DNA of 64,000 bases, from positions 409,699 through 473,698 of the forward strand of contig NZ_JBFAJC010000001.1 in the NCBI RefSeq assembly GCF_040655075.1. The letters run 5' to 3'. The notes beneath the pieces are model-generated. The model made no database searches, was not told where the DNA came from, and saw nothing but the letters and a program-made list of their open reading frames with translations. Both the position numbers and the translations under genes were made by a program. Below are positions 35,311-44,505 of the stretch, piece after piece (within the stretch, counting starts at the first letter, position 1; each line of letters opens with the position of its first letter). The stretch comes from Actinoallomurus sp040655075 (lineage in GTDB: Bacteria; Actinomycetota; Actinomycetes; Streptosporangiales; Streptosporangiaceae).

Positions 35311-36081
35311 TCAGGTGCCGGTGGCCAGGTGGCGTGAGATGAAGTCGCGCCAGAGGTCGATGGCCGTAGGTCTGGTCTCGCCGTGCGTACCGGAGTAGCC
35401 GACCAGTTGTTTGTCCGGTGATCCCAGTTGGTCGAACAGGTCCAGTTGGCCGTCCCGAGGGAAGACCTCGTCGTCCCACTGGAGGTGGAAGAGGGCGGGA
35501 GCGGTGACCCGCCGGGCGTCCTCCGCGACCCGTTCCGGCACGGCCAAGCCCTCATCCATGGCCGTGCACTGCCGAAGACCGAACTTCCCGAAGACCACAC
35601 AGCGAAGCTCGTCGCCCAGGGCGGCCGCGAGGGGAAGACCGAACCGCGTTCCCATGGACATTCCCAGATATCCGAGGCGGGACGTGTCCACGATGCCCAG
35701 CGCCCCGAGGGCGTCCACGGTCGCCCGCCATTCGTCGGTCATCCGGTCGAGGACGACCTCGATCCCCTCCGCCGCCATGCGCGGCTGATACTCCTCGGCG
35801 GCCATCGGGGAGGGAACGCGGTCGCCGTGGTACGGCCCGTCGATCGCGAGTGCCGCCAGGCCGGCCTGGGACGCGAACCACCGGGCGCGGCTGACGATCC
35901 GCTCACTTCGTTTGTGCCCGCTGCCCCCGTGCCCCAGCAGGACCAGGGGAGGGGCGGAGACCGAAGGCGGCAGCCACAGCATGCCCGGAACGGTGCCCGA
36001 TGCCCGGACGAGCCGGAACGATCGCTCGACGACACCTCCGCCGGCCAACCGGCGCTCGGCCCACTCCAGCGCCTCGTCCAT
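35311..36081 (-). CDS. Dienelactone hydrolase-like alpha/beta hydrolase
   Basis: 256 residues. PLVLLGHGGSGHK supplies the oxyanion region, LGYLGMSMGTRFGLPLAAALGD the nucleophile elbow (GMSMG), ALFHLQWDDEVFPRDGQ the acidic residue and YSGTHGETRPTA the catalytic His. This matches the dienelactone hydrolase/acetylxylan-esterase-like group. Substrate unknown. The stop lies in a short gap after the convergent lipoprotein gene. Confidence 0.87.
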   Translation of the reverse strand: MDEALEWAERRLAGGGVVERSFRLVRASGTVPGMLWLPPSVSAPPLVLLGHGGSGHKRSERIVSRARWFASQAGLAALAIDGPYHGDRVPSPMAAEEYQPRMAAEGIEVVLDRMTDEWRATVDALGALGIVDTSRLGYLGMSMGTRFGLPLAAALGDELRCVVFGKFGLRQCTAMDEGLAVPERVAEDARRVTAPALFHLQWDDEVFPRDGQLDLFDQLGSPDKQLVGYSGTHGETRPTAIDLWRDFISRHLATGT

Positions 36082-36208
36082 GAAGACATCGAACCAACCG
36101 CGGCCGGCGAGCGCACCTCCGTGTCCGCCCTTGGCCGTGGCGTGCCGACTTGCGACGCGCCTTCGCGACGCGGATGGGCTCCCCGGAGAAGCGGGCGGAA
36201 AAGCCGAA

Positions 36209-36236
36209 CCGCCTCGACGCGTGTGCGTCGAGGCGG
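36209..36236 (-). terminator. Hairpin terminator after MFS gene
   Basis: CCGCCTCGACGC (36209-36220) and its exact complement (36225-36236) enclose a GTGT loop, 53 bases beyond the MFS stop codon. Confidence 0.6.
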
Positions 36237-36288
36237 GAGGTCGGGGAGCCGTCCGGATGCCGGGTCGCCCGGCGTGGGGACGCGCGTC

Positions 36289-37689
36289 TCACCGTGAGCG
36301 GGGGAGGGCCTGTACGAGGGCCGCGACCAGCACGTCCAGGACGATCAGCAGGATGAGCCCGGCGGCGAAGGCGTGCGGGAAGGTGCCGAGGGCACCGTAG
36401 AAGACGACGCCGATGAGGGCCACGCCGATCGCGCCGCCGGCCTGCTGGGCGGTGCTGAGCACGCCGGACGCGGCGGCGGCGTGCCGGGGCTCTACACCGT
36501 TCAGCACCAGGGCGGGCAGGGGTGCCATGACCAGGCCCATCCCGGCGCCCGCGACCACCAGGCCGGGGATGACCCAGCCGACGGCGCCGTGTCCGCCGAG
36601 GCCGGAGACGGTCAGCGCGAGCGTCGCGTAGCCGAGCGCCATGCTCAGCGCGCCGACCGTGATGACCTGCCGTCCGAGCCTTTCGGCGACCGCTGCGGCA
36701 CGAGTCGAGGACAGGAAGTAGCCGAGTCCCAACGGGAGGAAGATCAGCCCGGAGCCCAGGGCGGACAGGCCACGTCCCTGCTGCAGATAGAGGGCCAGGA
36801 CCAGGAAGAACGAGCCCATCGTCATCGCGTGCAGGAGGCTGACGACCGCGCCCGCGGTGAACGAGCGGTGCCGGAACAGAGCCGGGGCGACCAGGGGCGC
36901 CGCCGCCCGCCGCTGGTACAGGGCGAACGCCGTCAGCAGGACGGCCGCCGCGCCCAGGCACTCCCACGTCCACATCGGCCAGCCCTGCGCGCGGCCCTGC
37001 ACCAGCGGGAAGACGATCGCGACCAGGCCGAGGGAGACCAGCGCGGTGCCGATCGGGTCGAGCCGGGCGCCGGCCTCGGCGCGGGACTCGGGCACGAGCC
37101 GCGGGACCAGCGCGAGGGCGGCCGCGCCCACCGGCACGTTGATCAGGAAGATGGTGCGCCAGCCGAAGCCGGCGATGTCCGCCTTGATGAGGATTCCGCC
37201 GATGAGCTGCCCGAACACGCCGCCGAAGCCCATCGCGACGCCGTAGGCGTTGAACGCCTTGGCCCGGTGCTCGCCGGTGTAGACGGTGTTGATGATCGCC
37301 AGGACCTGTGGCATCAGCAGTGCCGCGCCGAGGCCCTGTGCGACCCGCGCACCGATGAGGGCCCCGGCGGTCGGGGCCTCCCCGCAGGCCGCCGAGGCCA
37401 GCGTGAACACGGCGAGGCCGATCGTGAACATCCGCCGCCGCCCGTACAGGTCGCCGAGCCGCCCGGCGGTGATCAGCCCGGCGGCCAGCGCGATCCCGAA
37501 GCCCGCGACGAGGAACTGGACCTGTGACACCGTGGCCTGGAGATCCCGCTGGGTGGCGGGGATCGCGACGTTCACGATGAAGAAGTCGAGAGTGGTGATG
37601 AAGACCCCGGTGAGGAGGACCAGCAAGGTCCCCCAACCGGGAGCCGCCACCCGTACGGGGGCGGACGCGGGCGCCTCGATGGCGGTCAT
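36289..37689 (-). CDS. MFS drug exporter, DHA2 (14-helix) type
   Basis: 466 residues with about 14 hydrophobic segments. TLDFFIVNVAIPATQRDLQATVSQVQFLVAGFGIALAAGLITAGRLGDLYGRRRMFTIG contains the DHA2 N-terminal motif and the A-loop GRLGDLYGRRR. The antiporter motif C region appears as GGVFGQLIGGILI. Likely a proton-driven efflux pump. It follows the SnoaL-like gene with a 104-base gap and is probably controlled by the divergent TetR at 38300. Confidence 0.94.
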   Translation of the reverse strand: MTAIEAPASAPVRVAAPGWGTLLVLLTGVFITTLDFFIVNVAIPATQRDLQATVSQVQFLVAGFGIALAAGLITAGRLGDLYGRRRMFTIGLAVFTLASAACGEAPTAGALIGARVAQGLGAALLMPQVLAIINTVYTGEHRAKAFNAYGVAMGFGGVFGQLIGGILIKADIAGFGWRTIFLINVPVGAAALALVPRLVPESRAEAGARLDPIGTALVSLGLVAIVFPLVQGRAQGWPMWTWECLGAAAVLLTAFALYQRRAAAPLVAPALFRHRSFTAGAVVSLLHAMTMGSFFLVLALYLQQGRGLSALGSGLIFLPLGLGYFLSSTRAAAVAERLGRQVITVGALSMALGYATLALTVSGLGGHGAVGWVIPGLVVAGAGMGLVMAPLPALVLNGVEPRHAAAASGVLSTAQQAGGAIGVALIGVVFYGALGTFPHAFAAGLILLIVLDVLVAALVQALPRSR

Positions 37690-37793
37690 GGTGTTCCTCT
37701 CCTGCTCTGTCGGCCTGCGAGGTCGACATTGCCGTGGAACACCGCACCGGGGCGATTACGTGAGAGGTCATGAAACCTGCGCGGCCGGGCTGA

Positions 37794-38219
37794 TCACACC
37801 TGCCGGCGGGTGTTGTGGAAGGCCGCGGCCCGCCAACGGCCGTCGGTCTTGGTCAGCACGAAGGTCTGCACGGATTCGTGGTCCGCGCCGGTCGCGTTCT
37901 GGTCGGCGAGCGTCACCACGCCCGAGGTGACCATGATCGCCACATCCGGGCGGATGAATCGCAGCGACTCGGGGCGTGCGGATTCCGCGTTGTCGTCCAC
38001 CAGAACCATCCGGGAGCCGGCCAACGGGCCGTCGAAGAGCGGTCGGTGACCGTCTTCGATGGCCTGCCGACCCTGTCCGTACTCCCCGGTCCAGGCGACG
38101 AAGTCGGCGTCGTCGGTGAACAGCGACGCATAGCCCGCGGCGTCGTTGCGGTTCCAGGCGTCCTGCAGGGCCCGGCCGAGCTCAAGGATCGCCCGGCGTT
38201 CAGTGGTCTCATCGAACAT
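37794..38219 (-). CDS. SnoaL/NTF2-like protein (SgcJ/EcaC type)
   Basis: 141 residues with the NTF2-like cone fold: AILELGRALQDAWNRNDAAGYASLFTDDADFVAWTGEYGQGRQAIEDGHRPLF, PDVAIMVTSGVVTL, and SVQTFVLTKTDGRWRAAAFHNTR. The SgcJ/EcaC-type group occurs with tailoring oxygenases and as stand-alone proteins; catalysis is uncertain. It is first in the operon with the MFS exporter and divergent from TetR across an AT-rich dyad. Confidence 0.88.
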   Translation of the reverse strand: MFDETTERRAILELGRALQDAWNRNDAAGYASLFTDDADFVAWTGEYGQGRQAIEDGHRPLFDGPLAGSRMVLVDDNAESARPESLRFIRPDVAIMVTSGVVTLADQNATGADHESVQTFVLTKTDGRWRAAAFHNTRRQV

Positions 38220-38230
38220 GGGATGGACTC

Positions 38231-38279
38231 TAGGTCGGACATAATTATTATGTCAAACATAAGTCATTGATTCGACCTA
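38231..38279. promoter_or_regulatory. Nested inverted repeats, TetR operator candidate
   Basis: GACATAATTATTATGTC (38238-38254) is a perfect dyad, and TAGGTCG (38231-38237) pairs with CGACCTA (38273-38279). Both lie in the 80-base divergent space between the SnoaL-like and TetR genes. Confidence 0.65.
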
Positions 38280-38299
38280 TGTAGTGGTAGCGTGACAGC

Positions 38300-38923
38300 A
38301 TGCCCACGGGATTGCGGGAGCGCTGGAAGCAGGAGGCCCGGCAGGCCATCTCCGGCGTCGCGATGGAGATGTTCGAGGCCAAGGGCTTCGACGAGGTGAC
38401 GATCGCCCAGGTCGCCGACGCGGCCGGGGTGTCGAAGATGACCGTCACGAACTACTTCCCGCGCAAGGAGGACCTGGTCTTCGACCGCGCCGAGGTGGTC
38501 ATCCGCAGCCTGGCCGATGCCGTCGCCGCGCGCGCTCCCGGCGAGAGCCTGCTCGCGGCGATCCGCCGTGACTACGCCGAGCGGATCGCCGCGGGCGACG
38601 CCACCCTCGGTGTGCCCACCGCGTCGTTCGCCCGGATGGTTCGAAACAGCCACGTGCTCACCGGCCGGGCCCTGGAGATCGCCGACTTGTGCGAGCGGGC
38701 GCTCGGCGACGCCATCGCCGCCGAGACCGGCGTGGACGACGCGCGGCAGCGGATCGTGGCGGCCCAGCTGGCATCGGTTCATCGGGTCCTGTTCGCCGAA
38801 GGCACCAGGCACAGCCTGGCCGGCCGGCCGCACGACGAGATCTTCCAGGTGCTCGCGGCTGAAGCCGGCCGGGCCTTCGACCTGCTCGAGCCGTCCCTGG
38901 GTGGCTACGGCGTCAGGGCCTGA
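38300..38923 (+). CDS. TetR-family regulator
   Basis: 207 residues. HTH: ARQAISGVAMEMFEAKGFDEVTIAQVADAAGVSKMTVTNYFPRKEDLVFDRAE. The C-terminal helical domain with ASFARMVRNSHVLTGRALEIADLCERAL binds the inducer. It is divergent from the SnoaL-MFS operon with a clear dyad between, so it most likely represses the exporter. Confidence 0.93.
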   Translation: MPTGLRERWKQEARQAISGVAMEMFEAKGFDEVTIAQVADAAGVSKMTVTNYFPRKEDLVFDRAEVVIRSLADAVAARAPGESLLAAIRRDYAERIAAGDATLGVPTASFARMVRNSHVLTGRALEIADLCERALGDAIAAETGVDDARQRIVAAQLASVHRVLFAEGTRHSLAGRPHDEIFQVLAAEAGRAFDLLEPSLGGYGVRA

Positions 38924-38950
38924 GCGGACCGGATGCCGCCCATCCTCCCG

Positions 38951-39991
38951 TCAGAGCTTGTCGATCAGTTCGGTCGCGCGGATGACGGCGGCGAGGGCGT
39001 CGGAGTCGCCCGTTCGCCAATGGACGTCGATGCTGGTGTCGGCGAGCTTGATGACGTGCTCGTCTCCGTGTCGGACGGCACGGGCGAACACCTCGTCGGC
39101 CGAGTCCGGTGCGGCGGGCAGGCCGTGCCTGGGCGCGGGTGCGGCGGGGGCGTACGCGGCGGTCACGGCCGCGCTCGCGGCCCAGGCGGCGTACAGGCTC
39201 TCGGCCCACTGGGTGCGCGGCAGCGCGGGCAGGGCGCGGAGTACGGCCATGGGTGCGGTCGCGGCGTGGACCAGCATGACGGCCGAACCGTGCGCGTTGG
39301 GAAGGTAGCGCACGGTGGCGGCGGTGGTCAGGTCGGCCAGGAGGTTCCGGGCCTGCTCGGCGTCGACGGCGGGTCGCAGCGCGGCGAGCGCCACCGGCCA
39401 TCCGGCGAGGTCGGTCAGCTGGCCGAGCCGGTGGTTGATACCGGCCGCCTGCTCGGGAACGCGCGGGACGGCGGCGAGGGCCGCCGCCGGACCGGTGGTG
39501 CCGGAGGGCGCGGTGAATCCGGCGACCTGCTGCCAGCGGGCCGCCCAGTAGCCGAGGGCCTGGCCGAGTTCGGCCAGGAGCGGGCCGTCTTCGTGGTCGA
39601 GCAGGGCATGGACCGCGTGGCCCGTACGGATCACTCCGTGGGTGGCGCCGGCCGCGATGCCCGGGAGCAGCCGTGGCCACCAGGTCTCCAGCACCGTACG
39701 CCAGGGCTGTTCGGTCACCTCGCGTGCGAAGAACGCGAGCCAGTCCCCGAGACGGTGTGGGTCTCCCAGCGCCGAACGCCACTCGTCGGCGGTGATGGGC
39801 GAGGAGCCACGCGGCAGATCGTCCAGTCGGCGTGCGTAGACGTCGAGCCAGCGGTGGACCTGCCGTGAATGCCCGTGCCGGACCATGGCCTCGACCGCCA
39901 TGGGCCCGTGATTGGTGAGCCAGCCCTCGAACTCCGGTCCGGTCTGATGGAGCCGTTCGTAGGCCTCTTCCAGCGTGCCGTTTCCGTCCAT
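38951..39991 (-). CDS. Questin oxidase-like protein (DUF4243)
   Basis: 346 residues. LTNHGPMAVEAMVRHG, LPGIAAGATHGVIRTGHAVHALLD and AVRHGDEHVIKLADTS are the His-containing signatures of the questin oxidase-like/DUF4243 family, known from fungal aromatic polyketide ring cleavage. Bacterial members are of unknown substrate. No polyketide genes are nearby. ATG 39991 is preceded by GGGGACATGG, a weak site. It is convergent with the TetR gene. Confidence 0.85.
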   Translation of the reverse strand: MDGNGTLEEAYERLHQTGPEFEGWLTNHGPMAVEAMVRHGHSRQVHRWLDVYARRLDDLPRGSSPITADEWRSALGDPHRLGDWLAFFAREVTEQPWRTVLETWWPRLLPGIAAGATHGVIRTGHAVHALLDHEDGPLLAELGQALGYWAARWQQVAGFTAPSGTTGPAAALAAVPRVPEQAAGINHRLGQLTDLAGWPVALAALRPAVDAEQARNLLADLTTAATVRYLPNAHGSAVMLVHAATAPMAVLRALPALPRTQWAESLYAAWAASAAVTAAYAPAAPAPRHGLPAAPDSADEVFARAVRHGDEHVIKLADTSIDVHWRTGDSDALAAVIRATELIDKL

Positions 39992-40083
39992 GTCCCCGAT
40001 CGTCGACCACGGGTCGGCTCGCGCGCACCGGCCCAGGGACCGATCCGCCCTCGTCCGTCGGACCTAAGGCGCTAAGGCCTGTC

Positions 40084-41355
40084 TCAAAGCCCCGCTGTCC
40101 TACTGCGCGGCGTCCAGGCGGTCTCCTGGTCCAGGACCCGCTGGGCCCGCCCCGTCTGCCAGGCGTCGCCGAGCCGACTGAACTCGTCGCGCAGGGCGGT
40201 CAGCGCGGGGACGCCGAGGGTGCGCAGCGCCTCCTCGCGGGCGAGCTTTGGGTCGTGGGCCTCCAGGTAGCGGCCGAACTGGTGTTCGTCGAGCAGGTGC
40301 AGAAGAATCACCCGCGCGGTCTCGGTCAGGCCCAAGCGCCGGGCGACGCCGGCCCAGACGACGTCGTCCTCGTACCGCCGGTCCTGCCCGAAGTACGCGG
40401 CGTCGGTCTGCCGCGCCCAGCGCAGGACCTCCTCCTGTTCGGCGCCAGCTCCGGGGACGGCGCCCAGGGCATCGAGGGCACGGCCCAGCAGCGGAAGGTC
40501 GGCCAGCCTGCCATGACCGGCCAGGAGGACGGCGGCAAGGGCGAGTTCACCGTCCGGCTCGGTGCGCCCGCCGCCCTGGCGGTGGGCGAGTTCCTGTTCC
40601 AGCAGACGGTGCAAGAGCGGCGCGTCGCCGTCCCCGCGGTCGTATTGGGCCGCGCGCAGGACGGCGGCGCGCCGACCGCCGCCGGCCTCGTCCCCGGCGT
40701 CCGGGGCCGCGCGCAGCCGGGCGAGACCGGCCGCGGCCTCCGCCAGGAGGGTGTCGCTCAGGGGCGGGACCGGGGCGCGGTCGAGACGGCTGTAGGCGTG
40801 CCCCTCCTCGGCGTTGAGGAGTACGTAGCAGGGCTCGGTGCGCGCCAGCGCATCCCGCAGCCGGTGCACGAGGTCCACGGGGGGAAGCCTGCGCAGGCCG
40901 AGGGAGGCCAGCAGCGCACCGCGCTCCTCCTCGATGTCGGGATTGTCCTCGCGCAGTTCCTCCTCCGCCTCCGCGACGGCCCCCGCCAGCGCCTCGTCCC
41001 CGCCAGCAGCCGGCCTGCAGGCCAGGCCGAGCCAGGACGGCAGCCCGATCAGGATTTCCAGCGCGTCGCCGAGCCGGTCGGCGATCAGACCGGCGGCCCC
41101 CTCGGAGTCGGCGTAGAGGACGGGCCGCAGATCGCGCCGGGCGGGGTGGTTTCCGCACAGGAAGTACGTTCCGCCGGTGTCGTCGCCCGCGATGGCCTCC
41201 AGCGTCGCGCCGGACGCGAGCCGCACGGGCTCGACATGGTCGGCGCGCGCGATGTCGAACTCGAACGGGCAGGCCGCCGTCTGCGCGGCCTCGGAGTCCC
41301 GCCGCAGAACCTCCAGCAGGTCGGGCGCCCCGGCCGGGTGTCGCGGCTGCGTCAT
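40084..41355 (-). CDS. Unknown protein with a domain shared with the 46 kb gene
   Basis: 423 residues from ATG 41355. Residues 20-110 (PFEFDIARADHVEPVRLASGATLEAIAGDDTGGTYFLCG, RPVLYADSEGAAGLIADRLGDALEILIGLPSW) match the protein at 46110 closely. A SMI1/Knr4-like or polymorphic-toxin immunity role is possible but not shown. Residues 220-415 are Ala/Leu-rich helical repeats (DAPLLHRLLEQELAH, LADLPLLGRALDALGAVPG, ALRTLGVPALTALRDEFSRLG) that look HEAT-like. No signal peptide. The 54 extra codons open upstream are not supported by a better start. Confidence 0.75.
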   Translation of the reverse strand: MTQPRHPAGAPDLLEVLRRDSEAAQTAACPFEFDIARADHVEPVRLASGATLEAIAGDDTGGTYFLCGNHPARRDLRPVLYADSEGAAGLIADRLGDALEILIGLPSWLGLACRPAAGGDEALAGAVAEAEEELREDNPDIEEERGALLASLGLRRLPPVDLVHRLRDALARTEPCYVLLNAEEGHAYSRLDRAPVPPLSDTLLAEAAAGLARLRAAPDAGDEAGGGRRAAVLRAAQYDRGDGDAPLLHRLLEQELAHRQGGGRTEPDGELALAAVLLAGHGRLADLPLLGRALDALGAVPGAGAEQEEVLRWARQTDAAYFGQDRRYEDDVVWAGVARRLGLTETARVILLHLLDEHQFGRYLEAHDPKLAREEALRTLGVPALTALRDEFSRLGDAWQTGRAQRVLDQETAWTPRSRTAGL

Positions 41356-41666
41356 GCCGGGAACGGTAGCAGCCGGCCCGTACGTACGTCCCCGGTCCGG
41401 CCGTACGTTCCGATCGGCCGCCGAACCGGGACAACTCACCCCCGCGCGGGTCCGGCGCGGGTTCCGGAACATCCGCCCGACAACCACTCTGCCCGCCAGC
41501 GCGCCGAAACCCGGCAAGCCCGGTCCCGGATGCCCACCCGGCTCGAAAAACCGCCGACCCGCACCCCGCTACAACGTCGGAAAACCGCGCGACCTCACCA
41601 TGACCGGGAACATCAAGATCGAAGAGGTTGAAGAACAAGCTAGGTGCTTGGCCGCCCGCCGGCCTG
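41356..41666. other. 311-base intergenic region
   Basis: No gene seen. It must hold the promoter of the 40-41 kb gene; GTACGTACGT near 41384 is a short palindrome of unknown meaning. Confidence 0.4.
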
Positions 41667-42080
41667 CTAGGGACGTGCGTAAGGCCGGGTCATGATCTCC
41701 ATGTTGTGGCCGTCCGGGTCGTCGAAGTACGCGCCGTGGCCGCCGAACAGGTCGTTGGTCCGGCCGGGTTCGGAGTGATGGGGGTCGGCGTAGTACGCGA
41801 CGCCGGCCGCTTCCAAGCGGGCGATCATTTCGGCGAACCGCCCCTCCGGCACGAGGAACGCGTAGTGCTGCGGCTGGACCGGCTCGTCGCGCCTCTCGAA
41901 GTAGTCGAGCGTCACGCCGTTGCCGAGGTCGATGGGCAGGAACGGCCCGAACGGCGCGCCGACCTCCAGTCCCAGGATCCCGGCGATGAACTCGGCCGAC
42001 CGCCGCCGGTCGGTGGCGTAGACGATGGTGTGGTTCAGCTGAACGGTGGTGACGGAGTGGCCGTGCTGGTCATGCGTCAT
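41667..42080 (-). CDS. VOC-family (glyoxalase/dioxygenase) protein
   Basis: 137 residues with paired beta-alpha-beta-beta-beta modules: VQLNHTIVYATDRRRSAEFIAGILGLEV, QHYAFLVPEGRFAEMIARLEAAGVAYYAD and GHGAYFDDPDGHNMEIMTRPY. H15 and the late E in NMEIM are candidate metal ligands. Its start overlaps the LysR gene end by 11 bases, so it is probably co-transcribed with that regulator. Substrate unknown. Confidence 0.9.
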   Translation of the reverse strand: MTHDQHGHSVTTVQLNHTIVYATDRRRSAEFIAGILGLEVGAPFGPFLPIDLGNGVTLDYFERRDEPVQPQHYAFLVPEGRFAEMIARLEAAGVAYYADPHHSEPGRTNDLFGGHGAYFDDPDGHNMEIMTRPYARP

Positions 42081-43065
42081 GTGATGCCTCCCCAGTGCTC
42101 ATTTTCAGGTGCCCCGCGTGGGCGTCGCCCGGAAGGTGCTGAACGCTTCCAGGATGGGCCTGTGGTGTCAGTTCGGGGTGGTCTGGGTCGTGGCGTAGGG
42201 CGTCGAGGACCACGTTGACCGCCGCCCGCGGCGGTGAGCCGCGGCGGATCGCCGCGGTGATGGTCCGGGTGACCGGGGCGGCGAGGTCGCGGGTGGCGAC
42301 CCGGTACCGCGGGTCGACGGCCAGGCCGGGCAGCAGTGCGATGGAGAGGCCGGCTTCGACGTGCTGCGTGGTCAGCATGTAGTTGCTGAAGCGGCACACC
42401 ACCCGCGGCTCGAACCCGGCTTCGCGGCACAGTCGGGTGGCCAGGTTCGCCATGTAGGACTGGGGCATGTCGAACGCCCACGGCTCGTCCGCGAAGGCGG
42501 CCAGGTCGGCCGGGCCGCGGCCCGCGGCGGGATGTCCGGGCGGCATCACCAGCACGATCGGGTCGGTGGCCAGCGGCACGATGTCGAGGTCGGGTCCCAG
42601 CGGCTGCTCGACGAAGTCCGTGGTCGTGATGATCACGTCGACGTCGCCCACGCGCAGGGCGGGCATGCTCTCGTGCGGTTCCAGCTCCAGCAGTTCGACG
42701 TCGAGATGCGGGTACGCCTCGGCGAGCCGGGTGACCGCCGGGACGGCCAGGCTGTGGATCGCGCTCTGGAACACGCCCAGCCGGACGAGCCCGGACGGTT
42801 CCTCGCCAAGGCCGCGCAGCTCCGCTCCGACCGCGGTCATGTGGTCGAGGATCTCCCGGGCTCGCCGCGCCAGGATCAGCCCGGCCGGGGTGAGCCGTAC
42901 CCGCCGCCCGGTGCGTTCCAGCAGACGCGTGCGCGTCTCCGCCTCCAGCACGGACAGCTGCTGGGACACGCTCGACGCGCTCAGGTTCGCGGCCTGGGCG
43001 ACCGCGCGTACGGTGCCCAGAGTGTCCAGCTGAACCAGCAGCCGCAGCCGCCATGGGTTGAACAT
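42070..43065 (-). CDS. LysR-family regulator, probable DgdR-type
   Basis: 331 residues. The HTH RLRLLVQLDTLGTVRAVAQAANLSASSVSQQLSVLEAETRTRLLERTGRRVRLTPAG is LysR type, followed by the effector domain (VRLGVFQSAIHSLAVPAVTRLAEAYPHLDVELLE). It is divergent from the dialkylglycine decarboxylase gene 90 bases away, the same arrangement as dgdR-dgdA of Burkholderia, so it likely controls that gene. ATG 43065 fits the family start. Confidence 0.88.
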   Translation of the reverse strand: MFNPWRLRLLVQLDTLGTVRAVAQAANLSASSVSQQLSVLEAETRTRLLERTGRRVRLTPAGLILARRAREILDHMTAVGAELRGLGEEPSGLVRLGVFQSAIHSLAVPAVTRLAEAYPHLDVELLELEPHESMPALRVGDVDVIITTTDFVEQPLGPDLDIVPLATDPIVLVMPPGHPAAGRGPADLAAFADEPWAFDMPQSYMANLATRLCREAGFEPRVVCRFSNYMLTTQHVEAGLSIALLPGLAVDPRYRVATRDLAAPVTRTITAAIRRGSPPRAAVNVVLDALRHDPDHPELTPQAHPGSVQHLPGDAHAGHLKMSTGEASHDA

Positions 43066-43155
43066 CACACGTCCATTGTTGTGCGGTTCTTCCGAACAGT
43101 ACCGCCGGGATCGTGAGATGGACGTGTCACTCGGCGGGCTCTTACGGTCGGGGGC

Positions 43156-44490
43156 ATGGCTGCTCCGACCTCCGCCCCGCTGTCCGCCGAAGCCTTCTGG
43201 GCCGACGCCGACCGGCATCTCGTGCGTTACGCCGGTGCCGGCGAGTTCACCGGCGAGATCATCGACCGTGCCGCCGGGAGCTTCCTGTACACCGAGGACG
43301 GCCGGAAGATCCTCGACTTCACCTCCGGTCAGATGAGCGCGATCCTCGGCCACTCGCACCCGGAGATCGTGGCCACCGTGCGGGACCAGGTGGCCAGGCT
43401 CGACCACCTCTTCAGCGGCATGCTGAGCCGTCCGGTCGTCGACCTCGCCCGGCGGCTGGCCGAGACGCTGCCGGCTCCCCTGGAGAAGGCCCTGCTGCTG
43501 ACCACCGGGGGCGAGTCGAACGAGGCCGCGATCCGGCTGGCCAAGCTCGTCACCGGCAAGCACGAGATCGTGTCCTTCGCCCGCTCGTGGCACGGCATGA
43601 CGCAGGCCGCGGCGTCCGCCACGTACAGCGCGGGCCGCAAGGGCTACGGCCCGGCCGTCCCGGGCAACTTCGCCATCCCCGTGCCCAACGCGTACCGGCC
43701 CGACTTCACCACCGCCGACGGTGAACTCGACTGGCGGCGGCAACTGGACTTCGGCTTCGAGCTGATCGACGCTCAGTCGGTCGGCAGCCTCGCCGCCTGC
43801 ATCGTCGAGCCGATCCTCAGCGCGGGCGGGATCATCGAACCGCCCGAAGGTTACTTCGCCGCGCTACGGGAGAAATGCCACGAGCGCGGCATGCTGCTGA
43901 TCCTCGACGAGGCCCAGACCGGCCTGTGCCGCACCGGCGCCTGGTACGCGTTCCAGCGCGACGGCGTCGTCCCGGACATCCTCACGCTGTCGAAGACCCT
44001 CGGCGCGGGACTTCCGCTCGCCGCGGTGCTCACCAGCGCCGAGATCGAGCAGGAGGCCCACGATCGCGGCTTCCTGTTCTTCACCACCCACGTCGCGGAC
44101 CCGATGATGGCCGCGGTCGGCAACACCGTCCTCGACGTGCTGACCCGGGACAGGCTGGACGAACGCGCCGCCGAGCTCGGCGGCCTCCTGCGAAGCGGTC
44201 TGGAGGACATCGCGCGGCGGCACCGGGTGGTCGGGGACGTTCGCGGGCGCGGCCTGCTGGTCGGGCTGGAGCTGGTCGCGGACCGCGAGACGCAGCGCGG
44301 CTCCGACGAACTCGGCGGGCTGGTCACCCGGCGCTGCCTGGAGCTCGGCCTGCACATGAACATCGTGCAGCTGCCGGGCATGGGCGGTGTGTTCCGGATC
44401 GCGCCGCCGCTGACCGCCACCGAAGCGGAGATCTCCCTCGGCCTGGCCATCCTCGACCAGGCCATCGGCGACGCGACCACCCTGACCTGA
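43156..44490 (+). CDS. dgdA: 2,2-dialkylglycine decarboxylase (PLP, class III aminotransferase fold)
   Basis: 444 residues. Close to the known dialkylglycine decarboxylase along its whole length: FWADADRHLVRYAGAG, ILDFTSGQMSAILGHSHPEIV (Q59), HLFSGMLSRPVVDLARRL, TTGGESNEAAIRLAKLVTGKHEIV, SWHGMTQAAASATYSAGRKG, LLILDEAQTGLCRTG (D251), LTLSKTLGAGLPLAA (PLP lysine K280), and NIVQLPGMGGVFRIAPPLT. The enzyme decarboxylates 2-methylalanine and isovaline and transaminates pyruvate. Divergent from a LysR regulator. Confidence 0.93.
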   Translation: MAAPTSAPLSAEAFWADADRHLVRYAGAGEFTGEIIDRAAGSFLYTEDGRKILDFTSGQMSAILGHSHPEIVATVRDQVARLDHLFSGMLSRPVVDLARRLAETLPAPLEKALLLTTGGESNEAAIRLAKLVTGKHEIVSFARSWHGMTQAAASATYSAGRKGYGPAVPGNFAIPVPNAYRPDFTTADGELDWRRQLDFGFELIDAQSVGSLAACIVEPILSAGGIIEPPEGYFAALREKCHERGMLLILDEAQTGLCRTGAWYAFQRDGVVPDILTLSKTLGAGLPLAAVLTSAEIEQEAHDRGFLFFTTHVADPMMAAVGNTVLDVLTRDRLDERAAELGGLLRSGLEDIARRHRVVGDVRGRGLLVGLELVADRETQRGSDELGGLVTRRCLELGLHMNIVQLPGMGGVFRIAPPLTATEAEISLGLAILDQAIGDATTLT

Positions 44491-44505
44491 GGCCGCAGCC
44501 CTCCG

